DNA of 52,744 nucleotides from the NCBI GenBank assembly GCA_946220775.1, contig CAMIFC010000014.1, positions 1 to 52,744 of the forward strand, written 5' to 3'. This document shows, one piece after another, positions 8,227 to 14,739 of this stretch; within the stretch, counting starts at the first letter, position 1; each line of letters begins with the position of its first letter. Under the pieces are notes generated by a model, which was given only the letters and a program-made list of their open reading frames with translations, was not told the origin of the DNA and did not search any database. The position numbers and the translations under genes are program-made. Origin of the DNA: an uncultured Corynebacterium sp. (lineage in GTDB: Bacteria > Actinomycetota > Actinomycetes > Mycobacteriales > Mycobacteriaceae).

Positions 8227-8901
8227 TCAGAGGTTGTCGATAGCGAATTGGGCTTCGCTAGCGGAATAGCCTTCGGCCTCGCTAGTGAGTTGGTCGTAGA
8301 TCGCACCGTGGGACATGGCCATGGACTCACGATAGAAACGTGCGGATTTGAGGGCTTGCTGATTCCAATCAGCGTCGATGGTGTCCACGGCATATTGGGC
8401 GGCTTCGGGGGAGTGCTGCTCGAAAATCAGCTGATCGTAGAGACCCTGCTTCGAAAACGCCATGAATTCCAGGTAGTTTTCGGCAGATCGCAGGGCGACA
8501 TCATTGTCGGAACCGCCACCACCGAGTGAACTTGGCGAACTCTCGTCGAGTTCCGCTGGTGTTTCGTAACTTTGGGAGTCGAGGAAGCTGATTGCTTCAC
8601 TCGGTGGCGTGGCCGCGCCCCGGGTCGGAGCTGGTGCCTGGGGGATTGAGGGGGCGTCTGCAGAACTTGTTTCCGTGGCAGCGGGAGAGGCTGTCGCGGA
8701 AGAACTGTCTGCTTCGGTTGTGGTCTCGGGGTTTCCGATCACACTAGCCAGGACAACGAGTAGGAACAGGGCTGATAGAGCAACGGCGACCCACTTGAAC
8801 CAGTCGCGCTTCTTCGATGGTGGTTTTTGGTTGGCAAAACCTGGGGCGGAATTAGAAGAAAAGTGAGGTGAAGGGGATGAGTGTGTAGTAAACCCGGGCA
8901 T
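8227..8901 (-). CDS. Ltp-domain protein, membrane-anchored
   Basis: A 224-residue protein. Residues about 1-45 are a short basic cytoplasmic part (PPSKKRDWFKW), followed by one membrane helix (VAVALSALFLLVVLASVIG). Then comes a roughly 80-residue Ser/Thr/Ala/Pro-rich linker and two tandem Ltp repeats (ALRSAENYLEFMAFSKQGLYDQL and ALKSARFYRESMAMSHGAIYDQL, each followed by a helix with EAA/EAQ). The domain is known from host cell-surface lipoproteins and from the superinfection-exclusion lipoprotein Ltp of Streptococcus thermophilus phage TP-J34. No lipobox cysteine is present. AAGGAAG lies 8 nt before the ATG. It converges with the GT87 gene and borders the phage-like debris. Confidence 0.75.
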   Translation of the reverse strand: MPGFTTHSSPSPHFSSNSAPGFANQKPPSKKRDWFKWVAVALSALFLLVVLASVIGNPETTTEADSSSATASPAATETSSADAPSIPQAPAPTRGAATPPSEAISFLDSQSYETPAELDESSPSSLGGGGSDNDVALRSAENYLEFMAFSKQGLYDQLIFEQHSPEAAQYAVDTIDADWNQQALKSARFYRESMAMSHGAIYDQLTSEAEGYSASEAQFAIDNL

Positions 8902-9206
8902 ATTGGGTGCTTCCTTGTTTTTGAAGTTCACACAATCAACTGCTGTGGGGCAGTTGTCTGTAGGCCCTCTCTGCTGGAGGACGCTTCCTAAGCTAGCTAG
9001 TCGTGCGGACAGACCCGCGACCCCATGGAACAAGTGTTCGATTGTCGGAGAGGGGATTTGTGATAAAGGCATGGAAAGCAAAACTCGTCGCGACCTACGT
9101 AGGCGTAGTTCACGACGGGTGCGAAAAGTGCCCCCACTCAGGTATTGCGGGGTAGGTTGGCGGGTGATTGTGCATCGTTGGTGGATCATTGGTGTCCCGA
9201 TGCTGT
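8902..9206. other. 305-bp stretch without a convincing gene
   Basis: This stretch lies upstream of the Ltp-domain gene. It contains a perfect inverted repeat, CAACTGC and GCAGTTG with a 6-nt spacer (8937-8956), which may be an operator for the Ltp-domain gene, and a 10-bp palindrome CCTACGTAGG (9094-9103). A GTG at about 9060 with a GGAGAGGGG in front opens a 31-codon frame containing C-E-K-C, too short to call. I see no tRNA, terminator or recognisable protein remnant. Confidence 0.4.
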
Positions 9207-9322
9207 AGCCGTTCTATACGGGCGGGAAGGCTAGTGCCTGCTGCTGGTCGGCGCGTTGGGTACGGGGCTGCCGGGGCGTGCGGCGTGCCAGGCTTTGACC
9301 TCGTCAGCGATCCACAGCGGGG
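9207..9322. repeat. Direct repeat copy 1 (116 bp, partner at 10115-10230)
   Basis: These 116 bp match 10115-10230 at all but about nine positions by my alignment, with no gaps, at a constant offset of 908 bp. The repeat encodes, on the minus strand, the C-terminal PLWIADEVKAWHAARPG...SSR part of both helix-turn-helix proteins and continues about 25 bp past their stop codons. Similarity drops sharply at both ends. Confidence 0.85.
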
Positions 9323-9473
9323 TGCGGGCATTGATGTGCCCGACCCGCTCTGGTGGCATCCCACGACGAACGTATGAGCGCCATGACGATTCAGTGATTC
9401 CGCAATGGGCGGCGCAGTCCGCTGTCGTCCACAGCACTGCGCCAGTTTCTGGGTGTGTGATAAGCGGCTTCAT
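9231..9473 (-). CDS. Small helix-turn-helix protein, excisionase-like (copy 1)
   Basis: An 80-residue protein beginning MKPLITHPETG. The middle, TTADCAAHCGITESSWRSYVRRGMPPE, fits a helix-turn-helix of the AlpA/excisionase or MerR-like winged type. It is followed by PLWIADEVKAWHAARPG, a wing-plus-helix ending common in phage excisionases and small phage regulators. The ATG overlaps the stop of the upstream microprotein in an ATGA junction and has a GAGGG 6 nt upstream. No integrase gene is in the window. Its paralogue is at 10139-10396. A DNA-binding role is inferred from sequence pattern only. Confidence 0.65.
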   Translation of the reverse strand: MKPLITHPETGAVLWTTADCAAHCGITESSWRSYVRRGMPPERVGHINARTPLWIADEVKAWHAARPGSPVPNAPTSSRH

Positions 9474-9619
9474 TGGTTTCCCTCGCCCTTCCAGTGCAGG
9501 GTGGCTACCGTCGCCACGACGAGGACGGTGTAGACCATTTGCCAAAATGGGTCGGCGTTCATGAGGTACAAGGCGATGGCCACGATGGCTGCAACGGCAT
9601 AGCCGATGTAAGTGCGCAT
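9470..9619 (-). CDS. Two-helix membrane microprotein (copy 1)
   Basis: A 49-residue protein with two predicted membrane segments (YIGYAVAAIVAIALYLM and MVYTVLVVATVATL) separated by a short NADPFWQ loop, ending in LHWKGEGNQ. GAAAGGAG lies 4 nt before the ATG. Its TGA overlaps the ATG of the helix-turn-helix gene, so the pair must be translated together. I do not recognise a family. Tiny membrane proteins next to regulators occur in phage lysis, superinfection immunity and toxin-antitoxin modules, but the sequence does not decide between these. Confidence 0.6.
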   Translation of the reverse strand: MRTYIGYAVAAIVAIALYLMNADPFWQMVYTVLVVATVATLHWKGEGNQ

Positions 9620-9660
9620 GATGCTCCTTTCGGGTGGTGTTAGGGTGAAGGGGTAGCCCC

Positions 9661-9698
9661 GCAGGGGCTGGTTAGTAAGAGTGTCCAGCCCCCGCCGG
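9661..9698. other. Alternative hairpins between microprotein genes
   Basis: GGGGCTGG can pair with CCAGCCCC across a 13-nt loop. The same GGGGCT can instead pair with AGCCCC immediately beside it. The two structures exclude each other, as in an attenuator. There is no U-tract directly after either on the minus strand, so a terminator function is uncertain. Confidence 0.3.
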
Positions 9699-9699
9699 G

Positions 9700-9849
9700 T
9701 TACTTTTGCTTTTCACCGCGCCTGTACTTCGGTTTCTTGGTTTTGCGGTGTCTCCCTGGTGGGGTTGATTTTCCCAGTAGGAGTCCCGCTATTCCAATGA
9801 TGATTCCGAGTAGTGTCCACGGATCCGGCGGTGGGATGTTCAAGTTCAT
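9700..9849 (-). CDS. Membrane microprotein with basic tail
   Basis: A 49-residue protein: short polar start (MNLNIPPPDPW), one membrane helix (TLLGIIIGIAGLLLG) and a strongly basic C-terminus (GRHRKTKKPKYRRGEKQK). GGAAG lies 4-5 nt before the ATG. It is the first gene of a minus-strand unit 9849-9231 and stands behind a good promoter at about 9902. The small size, single helix and lysine/arginine tail resemble phage-type membrane peptides, but no family is recognised. Confidence 0.55.
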   Translation of the reverse strand: MNLNIPPPDPWTLLGIIIGIAGLLLGKSTPPGRHRKTKKPKYRRGEKQK

Positions 9850-9892
9850 CCCTCTTCCTTCACTTTGTAGTTATTGCGCGCCTCTCACCCAA

Positions 9893-9940
9893 GCTACATA
9901 CAGTATAGCACGCTAAGGTTCCATTGCTTAATTAGGCAAT
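9893..9940 (-). promoter_or_regulatory. Promoter with overlapping operator-like palindromes
   Basis: On the minus strand an extended -10 box TGCTATACT (hexamer at 9902-9907) lies about 50 bp before the microprotein ATG. It is embedded in the imperfect palindrome GCTACATACAGTATAGC (9893-9909). A second inverted repeat, ATTGC/GCAAT with an AT-rich 8-nt spacer (9923-9940), covers the expected -35 region. The arrangement is typical of a repressed phage promoter. The helix-turn-helix proteins nearby are natural candidates to bind it. Confidence 0.5.
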
Positions 9941-9960
9941 TCGCGAAATTCTACTATCAC

Positions 9961-9996
9961 GCCCCGCTCACCATCACGGTCAAGCGGGGCTTTCTC
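9961..9996 (+). terminator. Rho-independent terminator
   Basis: GCCCCGCT (9961-9968) pairs with AGCGGGGC (9983-9990), followed by TTTCTC. No plus-strand gene remains upstream, so the gene it once served appears to have been deleted. Confidence 0.6.
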
Positions 9997-10024
9997 ATAC
10001 CAAGACAATTGAAAGGAAGGTCGC

Positions 10025-10225
10025 ATGAGCACTGAGGAAAAGTGGGAGGATACAAAAGGCTGGGAAGATCGATATCAGGTGTCGACCCATGGGCGTGTGC
10101 GAAGCAAAGACATGAGCCGCTCTATACCAGCGGGAAGGCTAGCTCCTGCTGCTGGTCGGCGCGTTGGGTACGGGACTGCCGGGGCGTGCGGCGTGCCAAG
10201 CCTTGACCTCGTCAGCGATCCATAG
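10025..10225 (+). pseudogene. NUMOD4 endonuclease N-terminal fragment joined to repeat
   Basis: A frame with a strong GAAAGGAAGG ribosome site starts MSTEEKWEDTKGWEDRYQ and continues VSTHGRVRSKD. This is the NUMOD4 motif found at the N-terminus of phage HNH homing endonucleases. After about 30 codons the sequence runs directly into the 116-bp repeat (10115), where the frame is only the antisense of the helix-turn-helix coding region. The HNH catalytic part is missing. I read this as an endonuclease gene truncated when the repeat-bearing cassette joined it. Confidence 0.6.
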
Positions 10226-10230
10226 CGGGG
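10115..10230. repeat. Direct repeat copy 2 (116 bp, partner at 9207-9322)
   Basis: Second copy of the 116-bp repeat. Its left edge coincides with the break in the NUMOD4 fragment, so the repeat boundary is a recombination junction. Confidence 0.85.
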
Positions 10231-10396
10231 ACTGGCCGAAGTGAGCAACCGGAGCTGGAACGTCGAGCTTGTTGCCCGACCTACTGTACGAGCGCCAGGT
10301 ACTGACCGTGACTCCACAGTGGTCGGCGCAGTCATCGGAGCGCCAGAGCTCCCGCCCGGTATTACGGTCAATCACGATGGGAACTACTGAGCCCAT
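10139..10396 (-). CDS. Small helix-turn-helix protein, excisionase-like (copy 2)
   Basis: An 85-residue paralogue of the protein at 9231-9473. The N-terminus has diverged (MGSVVPIVIDRNTGRELW) but keeps the SDDCADHCGVTVSTWRSY helix-turn-helix. The last part, PLWIADEVKAWHAARPGSP to SSR, is identical to copy 1. Identity confined to the C-terminus suggests gene conversion or recombination there, with faster change in the DNA-contact region. The start lies 13 bp inside the upstream microprotein gene. Confidence 0.65.
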   Translation of the reverse strand: MGSVVPIVIDRNTGRELWRSDDCADHCGVTVSTWRSYSRSGNKLDVPAPVAHFGQSPLWIADEVKAWHAARPGSPVPNAPTSSRS

Positions 10397-10539
10397 TCAG
10401 ACTCTCCCCAGGTGCTCACGATCTTCCGAGATTCCATGAAGAGCGCTACCAGCGTCAGGGTGCCGAACCCCCACACAAACAGGCTGGTTGGGGCGAGAAT
10501 GTAGCAAAGGAGCAGTGCAAGGACTGCGATGGTTGTCAT
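10384..10539 (-). CDS. Two-helix membrane microprotein (copy 2)
   Basis: A 51-residue protein with two hydrophobic stretches (IAVLALLLCYIL and LFVWGFGTLTLVALFM) and a polar tail ESRKIVSTWGESEWAQ. AAAGGAAAA lies close before the ATG. Its 3' end overlaps the start of the second helix-turn-helix gene by 13 bp. Gene order, size, topology and overlap mirror 9470-9619, though residue identity is low. The leader DNA before both copies also shares short blocks (a CCCT..ACAC.ACC segment and AAAGGA). Confidence 0.55.
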   Translation of the reverse strand: MTTIAVLALLLCYILAPTSLFVWGFGTLTLVALFMESRKIVSTWGESEWAQ

Positions 10540-10577
10540 GACTGTTTTCCTTTCTGGTCGGTAGTGTTGAGGGGGTG

Positions 10578-10626
10578 CCCCCAGTCGAGCGAGGTTCCCG
10601 CTTGCTCGACTGGGGGGCTTTATTTA
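10578..10626 (+). terminator. Rho-independent terminator
   Basis: A perfect 13-bp stem, CCCCCAGTCGAGC (10578-10590) with GCTCGACTGGGGG (10604-10616), is followed by CTTTATTTATT on the plus strand. On the minus strand it directly follows the stop of the fragment at 10620 but lacks a U-tract there. Confidence 0.65.
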
Positions 10627-10805
10627 TTGATTCCCTTGTTCGGCATGACCTGGAAGCGTGCCCAGTCGGAAATGTCGTTCACTGCGATGAGTCGGAGCCC
10701 GAATTTGTCGTTGACGATCAAGTCAGCGCCCCATTGGTTGCCGTTGCCTTGTTGATCTACCCCTAGCGCATCAAGCAACCTAGACGCGTCAAGCGGGGTA
10801 AACGG
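10620..10805 (-). pseudogene. C-terminal fragment of an unknown gene
   Basis: An open stretch after an in-frame TGA reads PFTPLDASRLLDALGVDQQG and ends QWGADLIVNDKFGLRLIAV...RFQVMPNKGINK before TAA. It has protein-like composition, but the only start is a TTG at 10778 without a ribosome site. I take it as the 3' end of a deleted gene, possibly phage-derived; the family is not recognised. Confidence 0.35.
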
Positions 10806-10909
10806 TCATTGAGAATGGAGAGTGAGAAGTCAAAGACAATCAGCCCCGCTGACTACTCCGTCACTGCATCTTGATTACATCCCAGACTAGATCCGACCGA
10901 AACGGCAAC
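10806..10909. other. Spacer between fragment and tRNA terminator
   Basis: No gene seen. It contains a CCCCGCT that could pair with an AGCGGGG about 45 nt upstream; otherwise featureless. Confidence 0.3.
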
Positions 10910-10964
10910 CTCACCAAAAACAGAAAGCCCGCCATGACCAGCAAAACGTCAGGTCATGACGGGC
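10910..10964 (-). terminator. Terminator of the tRNA-Leu gene
   Basis: On the minus strand GCCCGTCATGACC pairs with GGTCATGGCGGGC (one mismatched position) and is followed by TTTCTGTTTTT, ten bases after the tRNA 3' end. A strong intrinsic terminator. Confidence 0.8.
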
Positions 10965-10973
10965 ACAAAAGAG

Positions 10974-11047
10974 TGCCCCCGGTGAGACTCGAACTCACAC
11001 TGGACGGGTTTTGAATCCGTTGCCTCTGCCAATTGGGCTACGGGGGC
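10974..11047 (-). tRNA. tRNA-Leu (anticodon CAA), class-I-like fold
   Basis: 74 nt. Acceptor GCCCCCG pairs with CGGGGGC, discriminator A, no encoded CCA. The D arm is GCC...GGC, the T arm GTGAG-TTCGAGT-CTCAC. The anticodon loop TTCAAAA gives CAA, reading UUG leucine codons. The anticodon stem ends in an A-C pair. The variable region is only five bases (CCAGT), whereas bacterial leucine tRNAs normally have a long variable arm. From memory, a short tRNA-Leu(CAA) also lies near polA in M. tuberculosis (leuX). Being beside mobile debris, it may have served as an integration target. Confidence 0.8.
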
Positions 11048-11124
11048 GCAACGGTTAACAGCATACGGTAGGCAATGCGATAGCTCCAAAAAGCCCCCAG
11101 TTAACGTCCAGTAGGATGGCCATC

Positions 11125-13755
11125 ATGACTTCCGGTGGTACTGAAAAAAATACATTGCTCCTGCTCGACGGCCATTCGCTCGCGTTCCGTGCGTTCTACG
11201 CTCTTCCTGCCGCGAACTTTTCCACCACCGGCGGGCAGCACACGAACGCCGTGTATGGCTTTCTGGGGATGTTCCTTGGGCTCATGGAAAAGGAGAAGCC
11301 GACCCACGTGGCCGCTGCGTTTGACCTCTCTGGGCCAACATTCCGCGAAGAGCACTTCCCGCAGTATAAGGTGCAGCGGCCAGCGCCTCCTGTGGAGTTT
11401 AAGGGGCAAGTTGACCTGATCCGTCAGACGCTCGAAGCGTTGGGCATCACCACGCTCGATAAGGAGACCTTCGAGGCTGATGACATCATTGCCTCACTGG
11501 CGACCGAGGGGCACGATGCTGGCTGGAACACCCTCATCTGCACAGGGGATCGCGATGTGCTCCAGCTTGTGGAGGATGACATCACCGTCCTGTACACCCT
11601 GAAGGGCGTATCGAATCTTCATCGCTTCACTCCCCAAGCGGTGGAGGAAAAGTATGGTGTGACTCCTCAGCAGTATCCGGACCTTGCTGCATTGCGCGGT
11701 GATACATCGGATAACATGCCAGGGGTTCCAGGGGTGGGGCCGAAGACAGCCCAAAAGTGGATTGATAAATACGGTTCGCTGGATGGCGTCATAGAAAATA
11801 TGGATGACATCGGTGGCAAGGTCGGTAATAGTCTTCGTGAACATATTGATAGCGTCCTTCTTGCCCGAAAGATCACGGATATGGTTCGTGATCTCGATAT
11901 GGTGGATAATCTAGAAGATCTTCGCCCCAAGGCTGTTGATGCGTCGAAGGCGCTCGGCATGTTCGAGGAATTGCAATTTGGCGCGACACTGCGGAATCGG
12001 GCATTCAAAACTCTCGGCGTGGAGTTTGAAGATACGACTGTGGTGCCTGTGGTTGAAGATGAACTGGAGCCCGGAAAGCTCGCCCAGTGGCTCAATAAAC
12101 ACGCAAAGTATCGTGCGAACCGAGACTCCGTCGCGCTTCCCTTAGCCGTTGACGTGACCGGCGAGCACCTCGCTCTCCTGAGCGTTGAAAATCAAGGTGT
12201 TTCCCTTGACTTGTCTGATCTTCACGAGCGTGATGAAGTGACCTTGCGCGAGTGGCTAGCTAATACTGCAGGGCCGAAGTGGTTCCACGATTCGAAGCAG
12301 AGCTTCCACGACTTGCGCGAACAAGGATTCCGCCTTGACGGCGTAGAGCACGACACCTCCGTTGCTGCTTATCTGTTACGGCCTGATCTTCGCACAGGAA
12401 GCCTCCAGGACGTTCTGCAGCGACATGCCGGTCGGGAAATTTCGGCTGAGGCCACTGGCCTGGAACGCGCGCAAGCGGTGTCGGAGCTCGTTGGAATTCT
12501 GGTGAAGGATATTGCCAAGGTCGGTGCACCCGAGCTTTATTTCAACCTCGAATTGCCCGTGACCAATATTTTGTCTCGTATGGAAGCCATCGGAATTTCG
12601 TTAGATTCCGACGAATTGCGCGACTTGGCCGCCGATTATGACGCCAAATTGTCCGAAGAGATCAACGCCGCCCGCGAAATTGCTGGCCGCCCAGAATTAA
12701 ACCTATCGAGCCCAAAGCAGTTGCAGGAGGTTCTCTTCGATGATTTCGGATTGCCGAAAACAAAGAAGACCAAAACTGGTTATTCCACAGCGGCTGGCGA
12801 GCTAGAGAAGCTTGCTGCACAAACTAATCACCCATTCCTTGGCCACCTCATGGCGCATCGTGAGTATCAGAAGATGAAGTCGACGATCGACGGCCTCATC
12901 GATGCGGTGGACGGCGACGGACGCATTCGGACAACCTTCAACCAGAAGGGTGCGGCAACGGGACGGCTGTCGTCCTCGGATCCAAACCTGCAGAACATCC
13001 CGGTGCGCACAGAAGCCGGACGGCTCATTCGCTCAGCCTTCCGTGTCGGAGAAGGTTTCGAGACCCTGCTGACAGCCGACTATTCGCAGATTGAAATGCG
13101 CGTGATGGCCCACTTGTCTCAGGATGAGGGGCTCATTGACGCCTACGAACGGGGCGAAGATCTGCACAACTACGTGGGCTCTCGCGTATTCGACGTGCCG
13201 GTGGAGGAAGTGACCCCGGAGCTGCGTCGACGGGTCAAGGCTCTCAGTTACGGCCTGGTTTATGGACTGTCGGCATATGGTCTGAGCCAACAGCTCAATA
13301 TCAGTCCAGGCGAGGCCAAGGGAATCATGGAGAACTACTTCCAGCGGTTCGGCGGGGTGAAACGCTACCTAGACCACGTGGTGGAAGAGGCGCGGGAAGC
13401 TGGATACACCGAAACACTATTCGGACGGCGTCGCTACCTGCCAGAACTATCGAGCACAAACCGTGTCGCCCGGGAAAACGCCGAACGTGCCGCACTCAAT
13501 GCTCCGATTCAGGGAACGGCGGCAGATATCATCAAGCTCGCCATGATTCGGGTGGATCGGGCGCTCAAGGAAGGTGGTTTCAAGTCCCGCGTGCTGCTTC
13601 AAGTTCACGATGAGCTTGTGGTGGAAGTTGCCCACGGGGAGCTAGATGAGGTGACGGAGCTCATCGAATCCAACATGGATTCCGCTGCGTCCCTGCGCGT
13701 GCCGCTGGATGTGTCCGCAGGGTACGGCGATAACTGGGACGCCGCCGCGCACTAG
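11125..13755 (+). CDS. polA: DNA polymerase I
   Basis: 876 residues. The N-terminal 5'-3' exonuclease/flap nuclease domain (residues about 8-290) has LLLLDGHSLAFRAFYALP, EADDIIASLA, CTGDRDVLQLV and RGDTSDNMPGVPGVGPKTA. A central 3'-5' exonuclease-like domain lacks the usual acidic metal ligands, as is usual in actinobacteria. The polymerase domain has motif A DYSQIEMRV (Asp652), motif B RRVKALSYGLVYG and motif C VHDELVVE (His828, Asp829). It fills gaps after excision repair and removes RNA primers. I prefer the ATG at 11125 to the one at 11116: TAGGAT ends 7 nt before it, matching the leaderless layout seen elsewhere here. Confidence 0.97.
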   Translation: MTSGGTEKNTLLLLDGHSLAFRAFYALPAANFSTTGGQHTNAVYGFLGMFLGLMEKEKPTHVAAAFDLSGPTFREEHFPQYKVQRPAPPVEFKGQVDLIRQTLEALGITTLDKETFEADDIIASLATEGHDAGWNTLICTGDRDVLQLVEDDITVLYTLKGVSNLHRFTPQAVEEKYGVTPQQYPDLAALRGDTSDNMPGVPGVGPKTAQKWIDKYGSLDGVIENMDDIGGKVGNSLREHIDSVLLARKITDMVRDLDMVDNLEDLRPKAVDASKALGMFEELQFGATLRNRAFKTLGVEFEDTTVVPVVEDELEPGKLAQWLNKHAKYRANRDSVALPLAVDVTGEHLALLSVENQGVSLDLSDLHERDEVTLREWLANTAGPKWFHDSKQSFHDLREQGFRLDGVEHDTSVAAYLLRPDLRTGSLQDVLQRHAGREISAEATGLERAQAVSELVGILVKDIAKVGAPELYFNLELPVTNILSRMEAIGISLDSDELRDLAADYDAKLSEEINAAREIAGRPELNLSSPKQLQEVLFDDFGLPKTKKTKTGYSTAAGELEKLAAQTNHPFLGHLMAHREYQKMKSTIDGLIDAVDGDGRIRTTFNQKGAATGRLSSSDPNLQNIPVRTEAGRLIRSAFRVGEGFETLLTADYSQIEMRVMAHLSQDEGLIDAYERGEDLHNYVGSRVFDVPVEEVTPELRRRVKALSYGLVYGLSAYGLSQQLNISPGEAKGIMENYFQRFGGVKRYLDHVVEEAREAGYTETLFGRRRYLPELSSTNRVARENAERAALNAPIQGTAADIIKLAMIRVDRALKEGGFKSRVLLQVHDELVVEVAHGELDEVTELIESNMDSAASLRVPLDVSAGYGDNWDAAAH

Positions 13756-14681
13756 TCGTTGGTGCTGCCAGCGCCGAAACGGCGCTCAGCAACGATCATC
13801 CCCACAACGATGAGTAGACCCAGGGCGAACAGCCCAATCGCAAGCCCGATCTGATCAGTTGGTGCGAGCAGGTTGGCGTCCGAATCCTGCCACGGCCACA
13901 GCGCACGGAGGCTGCCTAACAGCAGGCCGGACATGGCGGCCAACGTGACGGTGCGGTGCTCGGTGAGCATTTTCTCCAGCAACCGCACGAACAGCACGAT
14001 GCCGGTCAGCGCGCCGAGCGCGAAAACGCCCAAGTAGGTGAAGTTGCGTTCATCGACCGCGCCCAGCGTCGCGCCGTAGAGCCCGACGGCGAGCAGGAAA
14101 AATGATCCGGAAACGCCCGGCAATACCAACGCGCAAATAGCGATAGCAGCAGCGAGGAATACCCAAATGAGGTTGGGGTTGTCCTGCGGCGCGCTGGTGA
14201 ATCCGGTGCCAAAGAAGGTGGCAACAGCAAACACCGCCATGACTGGCAACACCTTGCTCAGTTTTGCGCCGGGTTCCTTCCAATGGATCATGCTCAGCGG
14301 TACGGAGATCGAAGCGATGACCATGCCCATGAACAGGGAGCGCGACGCCACGGGTTGGTCAGTCACGAAACGCTCCATCGGGCCTGCCAGGAACACAACA
14401 ATTGCGCCCATCCCGACCAGCATGGGGATCAGCAGCCACCAGTCCACGGACTTAAACCGATCGCCTGCTTTCGAGCGATTCTTCGGTAACGCTTTTACAC
14501 CGTCGAGGAAGACATTGGCGTTGTAAAGGACACGCTCGTAGACACCGGTGACAAGAGCGATCGTTCCGCCTGACACGCCAGGGACGAGTTCCGCCAACCC
14601 GATCAGCCCGCCACGAACTGCGTTAACGATCAGCATGAGGGGGTTCGGAGTGGTCTTTTCAAAAGATTGATTTTCAGACAC
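13752..14681 (-). CDS. DUF368 polyprenyl-phosphate flippase (PopT-like)
   Basis: A 309-residue membrane protein with about eight hydrophobic segments and the family hallmark RGGLIGLAELVPGVSGGTIALVTGVYER, with a second VLPGVSGSFFLLAVGLY in the other half. DUF368 proteins have been shown to return undecaprenyl phosphate across the membrane for reuse in wall synthesis; in mycolata the carrier would be decaprenyl phosphate. The GTG start is preceded by TAAGAT with 6 nt between, so it is probably leaderless. Its stop codon and that of polA share a palindromic CTAG at 13752-13755. Confidence 0.88.
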   Translation of the reverse strand: MSENQSFEKTTPNPLMLIVNAVRGGLIGLAELVPGVSGGTIALVTGVYERVLYNANVFLDGVKALPKNRSKAGDRFKSVDWWLLIPMLVGMGAIVVFLAGPMERFVTDQPVASRSLFMGMVIASISVPLSMIHWKEPGAKLSKVLPVMAVFAVATFFGTGFTSAPQDNPNLIWVFLAAAIAICALVLPGVSGSFFLLAVGLYGATLGAVDERNFTYLGVFALGALTGIVLFVRLLEKMLTEHRTVTLAAMSGLLLGSLRALWPWQDSDANLLAPTDQIGLAIGLFALGLLIVVGMIVAERRFGAGSTND

Positions 14682-14739
14682 TCCGACATCTTAGGCAGGT
14701 GTCGCTAAATTTTCTGTACTGGCGCGCTAGGGTTTTCCT
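14682..14739. promoter_or_regulatory. Divergent leaderless promoters
   Basis: The 58-bp gap carries TAAGAT on the minus strand (14688-14693), 6 nt from the GTG at 14681. It also carries TAGGGT on the plus strand (14728-14733), 6 nt from the ATG at 14740. Neither gene has a ribosome binding site. Confidence 0.5.

Noticed and set aside
9060..9155. 31-codon frame with GGAGAGGGG and a C-E-K-C motif
   Set aside because: Plausible ribosome site but too short and without a homologue I can name; noted only in the intergenic entry.
9128..10980. AGTGCCCCC at about 9128 and at 10972 (tRNA 3' end) as att-site core
   Set aside because: Only nine GC-rich bases match and flanks differ; too short to claim integration boundaries without a related intact prophage.
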